From: SHZI01 sp031409515
GTDB taxonomy: Bacteria > Pseudomonadota > Gammaproteobacteria > Steroidobacterales > GCA-2729495
DNA length: 5,093 bases
Direction of reading: 5' to 3'
Assembly (NCBI GenBank): GCA_031409515.1
Contig: JANNXJ010000013.1
Location: forward strand, 1-5,093
The position numbers and the translations under genes were made by a program. The notes under the pieces were generated by a model. That model was not told the DNA's origin, searched no databases, and saw nothing but the letters and a program-made list of their open reading frames with translations. The first letter of the stretch is position 1, and each line of letters starts with the position of its first letter. This document shows, one piece after another, positions 1 through 5,077 of the stretch.

Positions 1-19
1 TTGTGGGGCGTTGCCGCAC

Positions 20-48
20 AAGTTGCCAGATTGCAAACCCGGTGCCTC
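20..48 (-). repeat. Repeat copy A, just 3' of mutM
   Basis: Read on the minus strand, this begins eight bases after the mutM stop codon with GAGGCACCGGGTTTG. By hand alignment, 23 of 29 bases match the sequence at 4982-5010 near the end of coaBC, in the opposite orientation. The element probably continues past the window edge: GGCAACGCCCC downstream resembles GGCAACCCCG in the other copy. It could be a mobile palindromic element or a degenerate 3' end signal. I do not recognise a named family. Confidence 0.45.
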
Positions 49-55
49 TGTTTGT

Positions 56-871
56 TTAGCGTTGGCAGCGGGGGCAGAAGTAGCTGGAGCGCTGGCCCAG
101 CACGACCTGCTTCACGGGGGTGCCGCAGACCCCGCAGGGGCCGCCGGCCCGGTCGTAGACCCGGAGGTGCTGGCCGAAATAGCCCGGCTGGCCGTCTCCG
201 TCATAGAAGTCCCGCAAGGTAGTTCCGCCCACCCGGATGGACTCCGTCAGGACCTCCTTGATGGCGGCGACCAATGCCTCGATGCGCGGCAGCGCGACGC
301 GCCCCGCGGCCCGGGCAGGATGAATGCCGGCCCGGTGAAGCGCCTCGCTGGCGTAAATGTTGCCGACGCCGACGACGATATGCGCGTTCATCACGTGGGG
401 TTTGATGGCAATCCCCCGCTTCCGGCTGCGCCTGAAGAGATAGTCACCGGTGAACTCGTCGCCCAGGGGCTCCGGACCCAGTGGCGCGATCAGTGGGTGG
501 AGGGCCGGGTCGTCCTCCGTCCACAGGACTGAGCCAAAGCGCCGCGGGTCGTTGAAGCGCACCGTCACACCGGCATCCGTCACGAGATCCAGGTGATCGT
601 GGCGCTCAGGCGGTCGCTCCTCGCGCAAAACCCGGAAGCTGCCGGTCATCCCCAGGTGGAGCAGGGCGGTGCCCCGGTCTGTGCGCAGCAGGAGCCACTT
701 GGCGCGGCGGTCCAGGGCTTTAACCCGGGCGCCAGTGAGGCGCTGGGCCAACTCGGCGGGCACGGGCCACCGCAGTTTAGGCACCCGGAGGGCAACTCGC
801 GCGATTTGCCGCCCCTCCAGCCACGGGGCAAGGCCCCGCCGGGTGATTTCAACCTCGGGTAATTCGGGCAT
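56..871 (-). CDS. mutM: Formamidopyrimidine-DNA glycosylase (Fpg/MutM)
   Basis: This base-excision repair enzyme removes oxidised purines such as 8-oxoguanine and then nicks the abasic site by beta,delta-elimination. The 271-residue product matches the family length (about 270). It begins with MPELPEVE, whose Pro2 becomes the catalytic N-terminal amine after Met removal, with Glu3 beside it. Other Fpg landmarks are the Lys58 hairpin (RRAKW), HLGMTGSFR at 72-80, NDPRRFG at 107-113, VGVGNIYASEAL at 167-178, and a C-terminal zinc finger with Cys246, Cys249, Cys266 and Cys269. The frame is open upstream to an ATG at 934, which has an AGG-like site. That start would add 21 residues before the catalytic proline and destroy the active site, so 871 is chosen although no clear Shine-Dalgarno sequence precedes it. 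The desaturase gene is divergent, and a palindromic repeat follows the stop. The identification is very secure. Confidence 0.97.
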   Translation of the reverse strand: MPELPEVEITRRGLAPWLEGRQIARVALRVPKLRWPVPAELAQRLTGARVKALDRRAKWLLLRTDRGTALLHLGMTGSFRVLREERPPERHDHLDLVTDAGVTVRFNDPRRFGSVLWTEDDPALHPLIAPLGPEPLGDEFTGDYLFRRSRKRGIAIKPHVMNAHIVVGVGNIYASEALHRAGIHPARAAGRVALPRIEALVAAIKEVLTESIRVGGTTLRDFYDGDGQPGYFGQHLRVYDRAGGPCGVCGTPVKQVVLGQRSSYFCPRCQR

Positions 872-904
872 CTGGGCGTACTTCAGGGACCAATTCGCCA
901 CACT

Positions 905-925
905 GGGACCTGGTCCCGCGACCAG
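905..925 (-). promoter_or_regulatory. Overlapping inverted repeats in the mutM leader
   Basis: Two perfect six-base inverted repeats overlap here: GGGACC-T-GGTCCC at 905-917 and CTGGTC-CCGC-GACCAG at 910-925. They share bases, so only one could form at a time in RNA. Another GGGACC lies at 886-891. The block sits 34 to 54 bases upstream of the mutM start, in the divergent region shared with the desaturase. It could be an operator or a leader structure. A role is inference only. Confidence 0.3.
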
Positions 926-1021
926 ATAGACCATAAGGGCCTAGGGTGAGGCTCGGGAAGTGCGGCTTTGACGCGACACTCGTTGGCCCGAGAGGCTTGA
1001 AAAGGGTTAAGTCAGGCCGCA

Positions 1022-1050
1022 TTTCAATCACTTGGACGCACCGCTATAGT
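1022..1050 (+). promoter_or_regulatory. Candidate promoter of the desaturase gene
   Basis: TATAGT at 1045-1050 matches the -10 consensus at five of six positions. TTTCAA at 1022-1027 is a weak -35 at the ideal 17-base spacing. The site lies about 50 bases upstream of the desaturase start in a stretch without coding signal. The -35 is poor, so the promoter may need an activator or may lie elsewhere. I see no recognisable operator for a known fatty-acid regulator. Confidence 0.45.
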
Positions 1051-1087
1051 GGACGGCTAGCGCTACGCCCCCGTTGTTGATTCCCTC

Positions 1088-1095
1088 AGAGGTGG
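1088..1095 (+). promoter_or_regulatory. Ribosome binding site that fixes the desaturase start
   Basis: AGAGGTGG lies a few bases before the ATG at 1098. This favours that ATG over the in-frame TTG at 1074, which has no such site. Confidence 0.7.
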
Positions 1096-1097
1096 AC

Positions 1098-2291
1098 ATG
1101 AATCTTCTCGATCTGTTGCAAGACGGCATTCTCGGCTTGAGCGGCTGGACCAAAGTGCTGGTCACGGTCGTCATGCTGCAGGTCTCGTTGATGGCCACGA
1201 CCCTCTACCTGCATCGGGACCAGGCCCACCGGGCCATCGACTTGCACCCCGCCCTGCGCCACTTTTTCCGTTTCTGGATGTGGCTCACCTCCGGCATGGT
1301 GACCCGCGAGTGGGTTGCCGTCCATCGCAAGCACCACGCCCTCTGCGAGAAGGTGGGCGACCCCCACAGCCCCGTCGTCTTCGGCCTCAAGAAGGTCCTG
1401 CTGGAAGGCGCCGAACTCTACCGCGTCGACGCGCGGAATCCGGAAGTGGTCGCCAAGTACAGCCGGGGGACGCCTGACGACTGGCTGGAGCGCAAGTTCT
1501 ACCTGCCCCACACCACCCTCGGCATCTACACCCTGCTGACCCTGAACGTCCTCCTCTTCGGCGTCATTGGCATCACCATCTTCGCCATTCAGATGGCCGC
1601 CATGCCCATTCTGTCTGCCGGGATCATCAACGGCCTCGGCCATGACACCGGCTATCGCAATTTTGAGTCCGACGACGCTGCCACCAACCTGTACCCGATC
1701 GCTTTCCTGATCGGTGGCGAGGAGCTGCACAACAACCACCACGCGTTCCCGTCCTCCGCCAAGTTTTCCGTGCGCCCCTGGGAGTTCGATATCGGCTGGA
1801 TGTACATCACGATCTTCAAGGCTCTGGGACTGTGCAAGGTCCGGCGTGTGGCACCCGAGCCCCAGTTCGCCCCGGCCCCGCGCCAGGTGGACATCGAAAC
1901 GCTGAAGGCAGTGCTGGTAAACCGCATGCATGTGCTGCGGGACTACTCGGCCAAAGTCACCCTGCCAGTGTTTCGCCGTGAGGCAGAAGTCGACGCCGCC
2001 GCACGCCGTTTGTCGCCCCGGCTGCTGATCCGCCGGCCGCAACTGCTGGACGACGCGGCCCGCGCCCGTCTGGCTGCCCTGCTCGATAACAACCACGCCC
2101 TCCGGACGGTGCACGAGTTCCGTCTGCAGCTGGTCGCGGTCTGGGAACACGCCAACGTGAGCAACGAGTTGCTGGTCCGCCAGCTTCGCGAGTGGTGCAC
2201 CCGCGCTGAAGCCAGTGGCATCGAGGCGCTCCAGGAGTTTTCGGCCCGCCTGCGCGGGTACCTGCCGACGCCGGGTTACGCGGTGGCCTGA
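1098..2291 (+). CDS. Membrane fatty acid desaturase, delta-9 (DesA/OLE1-like) type
   Basis: This is an integral membrane di-iron enzyme expected to insert a double bond into acyl chains of phospholipids or acyl-CoA, keeping the inner membrane fluid. The 397-residue protein shows the three histidine boxes of the stearoyl-CoA desaturase family: HRDQAH at 39-44, HRKHH at 76-80 and HNNHH at 211-215. NGLGH at 178-182 matches the extra Asn/His metal ligands of that family. Hydrophobic segments lie near 17-37, 54-70 and 139-177. After about residue 265 comes a soluble, charged, probably helical tail of about 130 residues without histidine boxes. As I recall, bacterial DesA proteins have similar total length. 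The gene interrupts the usual mutM-rpmG adjacency and runs on the opposite strand, which suggests insertion into the block. Regiospecificity and acyl-CoA versus acyl-lipid substrate cannot be told from sequence. The family assignment is firm. Confidence 0.93.
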   Translation: MNLLDLLQDGILGLSGWTKVLVTVVMLQVSLMATTLYLHRDQAHRAIDLHPALRHFFRFWMWLTSGMVTREWVAVHRKHHALCEKVGDPHSPVVFGLKKVLLEGAELYRVDARNPEVVAKYSRGTPDDWLERKFYLPHTTLGIYTLLTLNVLLFGVIGITIFAIQMAAMPILSAGIINGLGHDTGYRNFESDDAATNLYPIAFLIGGEELHNNHHAFPSSAKFSVRPWEFDIGWMYITIFKALGLCKVRRVAPEPQFAPAPRQVDIETLKAVLVNRMHVLRDYSAKVTLPVFRREAEVDAAARRLSPRLLIRRPQLLDDAARARLAALLDNNHALRTVHEFRLQLVAVWEHANVSNELLVRQLREWCTRAEASGIEALQEFSARLRGYLPTPGYAVA

Positions 2292-2324
2292 GGCGGCGCG
2301 CGGGCAACAGCGAGGACAAGACGC

Positions 2325-2352
2325 AAAAAACCCGCCGGAAGGCGGGTTTTTT
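2325..2352. terminator. Bidirectional intrinsic terminator
   Basis: AAAAAACCCGCC, loop GGAA, then GGCGGGTTTTTT forms a perfect 12-base inverted repeat: a six-base GC stem flanked by A6 and T6. It gives a U-run on either strand. It sits 33 bases after the desaturase stop and downstream of rpmG on the other strand, so it should end both convergent transcripts. Confidence 0.93.
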
Positions 2353-2361
2353 GTTGGAGGA

Positions 2362-2383
2362 TCGCGCCTAAAGACGCTCCTAC
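2362..2383 (-). repeat. REP-like element 1, downstream of rpmG
   Basis: On the minus strand this reads GTAGGAGCG, then a short hairpin, then GGCGCGA. It differs from REP-like element 2 (2584-2605) at one of 22 bases, and that change breaks one pair of the six-base stem. A GTAG head followed by an imperfect hairpin is typical of gammaproteobacterial REP sequences, which RAYT (REP-associated) transposases spread. No such transposase is in the window. The hairpin may also protect the rpmB-rpmG mRNA from 3' exonucleases. Confidence 0.8.
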
Positions 2384-2395
2384 AGGCACTCCTAC
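2384..2395 (-). repeat. Half REP element abutting REP 1 and holding the rpmG stop codon
   Basis: GTAGGAGTGCCT on the minus strand matches the first 12 bases of REP-like element 2 at 11 positions. It directly abuts the full element at 2362-2383 in the same orientation, as a tandem partial copy. The rpmG stop codon TAG (2392-2394) is the TAG of its GTAG head. Confidence 0.65.
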
Positions 2396-2559
2396 TTAAT
2401 CTTCGCTTCCTTGTACGCCACGTGCTTGCGCACGACCGGGTCGTACTTCTTCGCTTCCAGCTTGTCTGGATGGGTGCGTTTGTTCTTGGTGGTGGTGTAG
2501 TAGTGGCCGGTATCGGCAGTCGATACCAGCTTGATCTTGTCGCGGATGCTTTTGGCCAT
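2392..2559 (-). CDS. rpmG: 50S ribosomal protein L33
   Basis: This is a small protein of the large ribosomal subunit. The 55-residue translation, read by hand, begins MAKSIRDKIKLVSTADTGHY, contains YYTTTKNKRTHPDKLEAKKYD and ends HVAYKEAKIK. Length and sequence match E. coli L33 closely. It lacks the CxxC zinc pairs seen in some bacterial L33 proteins, so it is the zinc-free form, as in E. coli. The start has AGGA seven bases upstream. It lies 42 bases after rpmB and is probably co-transcribed with it, with a REP hairpin between the two. Its TAG stop falls in a half REP repeat. The identification is very secure. Confidence 0.97.
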   Translation of the reverse strand: MAKSIRDKIKLVSTADTGHYYTTTKNKRTHPDKLEAKKYDPVVRKHVAYKEAKIK

Positions 2560-2583
2560 GGTCTCGTCCTACAAAAGATAAGT

Positions 2584-2605
2584 TCGCGCCTAAAGGCGCT
2601 CCTAC
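2584..2605 (-). repeat. REP-like element 2, between rpmB and rpmG
   Basis: Read on the minus strand, it has the head GTAGGAG and the perfect stem GCGCCT/AGGCGC around two bases. The rpmB stop codon TAG (2602-2604) is inside the GTAG head at 2602-2605. The element fills half of the rpmB-rpmG spacer and ends 24 bases before the rpmG start codon. It could alter mRNA stability or the relative yield of L28 and L33. Confidence 0.82.
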
Positions 2606-2838
2606 ACCGCGGCGCCAGACTCGCGCAGGTTTTCCATTACCTTCTCGAGGCCAAGCTTGTCGATGGTGCGGAGTCCGTGGCTGGAAACCCGCAGGGTGAC
2701 GAAGCGCTTCTCGCCTTCCAGCCAGAACCGGTGCGTATGCAGGTTGGGCAGGAAGCGCCGGCGCTTCTTGTTGTTGGCGTGGGACACGGTGTTGCCGTAA
2801 AGCGGCTTCTTGCCGGTGACCTGACAGACCCGTGACAT
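2602..2838 (-). CDS. rpmB: 50S ribosomal protein L28
   Basis: This is a large-subunit ribosomal protein. The 78-residue product starts MSRVCQVTGKKPLYGN and contains RRRFLPNLHTHRFW, EKRFVTLRVS and KGLEKV-like C-terminal helix residues. It has the same length as E. coli L28 and is alike along most of it. The frame is open upstream to 2907, but the ATG at 2838 has a good AAGAGG site (2845-2850) and matches the family start. It is the first gene of the rpmB-rpmG operon. The last codon GTG plus the TAG stop spell out the GTAG head of a REP element, so the C-terminal Ala-Ala-Val may result from repeat insertion. The identification is very secure. Confidence 0.98.
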   Translation of the reverse strand: MSRVCQVTGKKPLYGNTVSHANNKKRRRFLPNLHTHRFWLEGEKRFVTLRVSSHGLRTIDKLGLEKVMENLRESGAAV

Positions 2839-2852
2839 AGCAAACCTCTTCG

Positions 2853-2865
2853 AACTCAATGAGTT
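2853..2865 (-). promoter_or_regulatory. Small inverted repeat next to the rpmB ribosome binding site
   Basis: AACTCA-A-TGAGTT is a perfect six-base inverted repeat around one base. It lies two bases upstream of the rpmB Shine-Dalgarno sequence (2845-2850). A small hairpin here could affect L28 translation. The stem is short and A/T-rich, so it may be chance. Confidence 0.25.
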
Positions 2866-2883
2866 GGGTATTGGATTATGGGT

Positions 2884-2900
2884 TGCCGGGCGTCCCGGCA
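2884..2900 (-). promoter_or_regulatory. GC-rich hairpin in the rpmB leader
   Basis: TGCCGGG-CGT-CCCGGCA is a perfect seven-base stem with a three-base loop. On the minus strand no T-run follows, so it is not a standard intrinsic terminator for radC. It lies between the likely rpmB promoter and the rpmB start, so it would be in the 5' leader of the L28-L33 mRNA. Confidence 0.45.
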
Positions 2901-2907
2901 GCCGCAC

Positions 2908-2937
2908 TTTATACCAGCGAGGCAGGGGCTACAGCAA
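2908..2937 (-). promoter_or_regulatory. Likely rpmB-rpmG promoter
   Basis: On the minus strand, TTGCTG (2932-2937) and TATAAA (2908-2913) are spaced by 18 bases, a good sigma-70 type pair. The -35 lies inside the last codons of radC and the spacer crosses its stop. The resulting leader would be about 60 bases and include the hairpin at 2884-2900. Confidence 0.6.
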
Positions 2938-3651
2938 CCCCCGGCTGGCGAGCGACACGCAAGTGCCGTCCCCCACGACGAAGTGATCCAGCAGCCGCAC
3001 GTCGACCAGCTCCAGGGCATCCCGGATCCGGCGGGTGATAAGCCGGTCTGCCTCGCTGGGCTCAGGGACCCCGGAAGGGTGATTGTGGGCCAGGATCAGG
3101 GCAGCCGCGTTCCGCTGGAGGGCCTGCCGTACGACCTCCCGGGGGTAGACCGTCGTGTTGTCGATGGTCCCCTGGAAGAGCTCCTCGAAGGCCAGGACCC
3201 GGTGCCGATTGTCCAGGAACAGGCAGCAGAAGACCTCGTGGGGCCGGTCCCGCAGCCTGGCGAGCAGGAAGTCCTGGCTGTCCCCCGGGGAGCTGATGGT
3301 CTTCCCCGGCGACAGCTTTTCCCCCATGTAGCGGCAACAGCATTCCCGGGCCGCCCGGAGCGTGGCGGACTTGCCAGGGCCCAGGCCATGGAGGGTCTCG
3401 AGTTCCGCATGGCCCGCGTTGAGCACGCCGCGCATGCCGCCGAAGCGCGCGAGCAGTTGCCGAGCCAGATCGAGGGCCGACACACCGGCCACACCCCGGC
3501 CCAGCAGAATGGAGAGCACTTCGGCGTCGGTCAGGTGCCCGGGTCCGGACTGGACAAGCCGTTCCCTGGGCCGTTCTGCCGCAGGCCAGTCCTTGATGAG
3601 ACTGGACTTCCGGGGCGGCGTGTTCAGGGTATTGACTGGCACGGGCGCCAT
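2929..3651 (-). CDS. radC: RadC family protein (JAMM/MPN domain, UPF0758)
   Basis: With this start the product is 240 residues. An N-terminal UPF0758 region begins at IKDWPAAERPRERL (19-32) and includes a helix-hairpin-helix-like LHGLGPGKSATL at 88-99. The C-terminal MPN domain carries the JAMM metal site: Glu157 in EELFQGT, His189-Asn-His191 in AHNHPSG, and Ser199 and Asp202 in PSEAD. All expected ligands are present. The family was once linked to recombination repair in E. coli, but that assignment was withdrawn and its biochemical role is unknown. It sits next to rpmB as in E. coli. The start is uncertain: ATG at 3651, ATG at 3660 and GTG at 3711 are all in frame and none has a strong ribosome site. 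Even the shortest gives about 18 residues before the conserved IKDWP. Cys104-Cys106 form an unusual triple cysteine. Confidence 0.93.
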   Translation of the reverse strand: MAPVPVNTLNTPPRKSSLIKDWPAAERPRERLVQSGPGHLTDAEVLSILLGRGVAGVSALDLARQLLARFGGMRGVLNAGHAELETLHGLGPGKSATLRAARECCCRYMGEKLSPGKTISSPGDSQDFLLARLRDRPHEVFCCLFLDNRHRVLAFEELFQGTIDNTTVYPREVVRQALQRNAAALILAHNHPSGVPEPSEADRLITRRIRDALELVDVRLLDHFVVGDGTCVSLASRGLL

Positions 3652-3757
3652 TCTGGGCATGCCCGCCGGACTGACCAAGCGGGGAAACTGCCTGCTTCGG
3701 GGACAAAGCACGGTTGTCCGGTGCGTGTTGCGCTAAGCTTTTGCCCTTCCAGGAAAG

Positions 3758-5077
3758 GTGCAGGGTTTGGGCGCTCTAAGCCAACAGCGGGTTGTCCTCG
3801 GCGTCACGGGCGGCATTGCCGCCTACAAAAGCCCCGACCTCGTCCGGCGCCTGCAGGATGCGGGCGCGGAGGTGCGTGTGGTGATGACGCCCAGTGCCAC
3901 CCGCATGGTGGCTGCTACCGTCTTCCAGGCCGTCTCCGGCCATCCAGTGCGGTCCGATCTCTGGGATGACGCTGCCGAAGCGGCCATGGGCCACATCGAG
4001 CTCGCGCGCTGGGCTGATCTCGTGCTGATAGCCCCCGCCACTGCTCACCTCATGTACCAGCTCGCGAGCGGGGCAGCGGGCAACCTTCTGACCACGATCT
4101 GCCTCGCGACGTCGGCGCCCGTGGTGCTGGCGCCCGCGATGAATCAGGCCATGTGGCGCCATGCCGCCACCCAGGCCAATCGGCTGACGCTCGAGTCCCG
4201 CGGGGTGCGCTGCATCGGTCCCGCCTCCGGCAGCCAGGCCTGCGGCGACGTTGGCCCGGGCCGCATGGTGGAACCTGCGGATATCGTTGCCGCCTTAAGC
4301 GAACTGCCGCTGGGTGATCTCGCCGGACTGCTCAAGGACCAGCTGAAGGGCCTGAGGGTGCTGATTACTGCGGGGCCCACGCGGGAGCCCATCGACCCCG
4401 TGCGTTTCGTCAGCAACAGGAGTTCCGGCAAGATGGGCTTTGCGGTGGCCCGCGCTGCTGTTGAGGCGGGCGCCCGGGTGACCCTGGTTGCCGGTCCTGT
4501 CGCCCTGCCGACTCCGGGGGGCGTCCGGCGTATCGACGTGGAGACTGCCGGTGAGATGTGCGCGGCTACCCTCGAGCGGATCGCCGACGCGGACATCTAC
4601 ATTGGCGCTGCCGCGATTTCTGACTATCGCCCAGAACCGGCGCTCCAGAAAATCAAGAAACACGCGGACCGCCTCACGCTGGACATGGTGAAGTCACCGG
4701 ATCTGCTGGCCACCATTGCCGCACGAGCCGGAGCGCCGTTTACAGTGGGTTTCGCCGCCGAGACCGAGCGCCTGGAGGAATATGCCCGCCAGAAGCTGCA
4801 GGGCAAGCGGCTGGACATGATTGTTGCCAACCAGGTTGGAGCAAAGCTCGGGTTCGACGAAGACGAGAACAGCGTCCTCATTCTCTGGCAGGATGGTCAG
4901 GAGTCCTTCTGTCGCATGGCCAAGTGCGACCTGGCGCGCAGGATCATCGCTACCGTCGCTGCCCGCTACGCCGCCGCTCGAGAGGTACCGGGTTTGGAAA
5001 ATGGCCAATTTGGCGCCCAAATTGCAGGATGGCAACCCCGTACCGCGGGGGTATGCCACCAGGGAAGCTGCGGATAA
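3758..5077 (+). CDS. coaBC: Bifunctional phosphopantothenoylcysteine decarboxylase / phosphopantothenate-cysteine ligase
   Basis: This enzyme carries out two steps of coenzyme A synthesis, from 4'-phosphopantothenate through the cysteine adduct to 4'-phosphopantetheine. The N-terminal FMN-binding CoaC half shows GVTGGIAAYKSPDLVRRL (15-32), catalytic His79 in MGHIELARW, PAMNQ with Asn129, and Cys162 in SGSQACGDVGPGRM. The CoaB half shows ITAGPTREPIDPVRF, SNRSSGKMGF with Asn220, ISDYRP and KIKK (298-301), and VGFAAETERLEEYA. The start is GTG at 3758, only three bases after AGGA; TTG at 3767 is an alternative. The product is 439 residues against about 406 in E. coli. The excess is a tail after about residue 408, encoded by a palindromic element, with the very end overlapping dut. 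Divergent radC leaves little room for a promoter, and I found none convincing. Function is secure; the tail is probably dispensable. Confidence 0.96.
   Translation: MQGLGALSQQRVVLGVTGGIAAYKSPDLVRRLQDAGAEVRVVMTPSATRMVAATVFQAVSGHPVRSDLWDDAAEAAMGHIELARWADLVLIAPATAHLMYQLASGAAGNLLTTICLATSAPVVLAPAMNQAMWRHAATQANRLTLESRGVRCIGPASGSQACGDVGPGRMVEPADIVAALSELPLGDLAGLLKDQLKGLRVLITAGPTREPIDPVRFVSNRSSGKMGFAVARAAVEAGARVTLVAGPVALPTPGGVRRIDVETAGEMCAATLERIADADIYIGAAAISDYRPEPALQKIKKHADRLTLDMVKSPDLLATIAARAGAPFTVGFAAETERLEEYARQKLQGKRLDMIVANQVGAKLGFDEDENSVLILWQDGQESFCRMAKCDLARRIIATVAARYAAAREVPGLENGQFGAQIAGWQPRTAGVCHQGSCG
4982..5044 (+). repeat. Palindromic element inside the coaBC 3' end (repeat copy B)
   Basis: The outer arms GGTACCGGGTTTG (4984-4996) and CAACCCCGTACC (5033-5044) are near-complementary. 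Inside them CAATTTGG (5006-5013), loop CGC, and CCAAATTG (5017-5024) form a perfect eight-base stem. The first 29 bases match 23 bases of copy A downstream of mutM. It lies where the CoaBC coding region normally ends, and adds about 20 codons in frame. The family is unknown to me. Confidence 0.6.

Noticed and set aside
11..532. 173-residue plus-strand open frame opposite mutM
   Set aside because: It is a shadow of mutM with no family resemblance.
872..934. Upstream 21-residue extension of MutM from the ATG at 934
   Set aside because: Fpg chemistry needs the proline right after the initiator Met, so a longer N-terminus would inactivate the enzyme.
1086..2150. 354-residue open frame on the minus strand opposite the desaturase
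   Set aside because: It is rich in Gly, Val, Asp and Gln with no recognisable domain. It is a GC-driven antisense shadow of a gene with three intact histidine boxes.
2362..2605. CRISPR-like repeat pair
   Set aside because: The copies are about 200 bases apart with genes between them, and have the GTAG head and hairpin of REP elements. There is no regular spacer array.
2215..2835. 206-residue plus-strand open frame across the terminator, rpmG and rpmB
   Set aside because: It crosses a strong terminator and is antisense to two clearly identified ribosomal proteins.
3714..3738. Possible coaBC promoter, TTGTCC with TAAGCT
   Set aside because: The spacing is only 13 bases and the -10 match is poor.
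2878..3969. 363-residue plus-strand open frame opposite radC and into coaBC
   Set aside because: The composition is low-information and full of Pro, Gly and Arg. The minus frame encodes a complete RadC with its JAMM motif, and coaBC occupies another plus frame.
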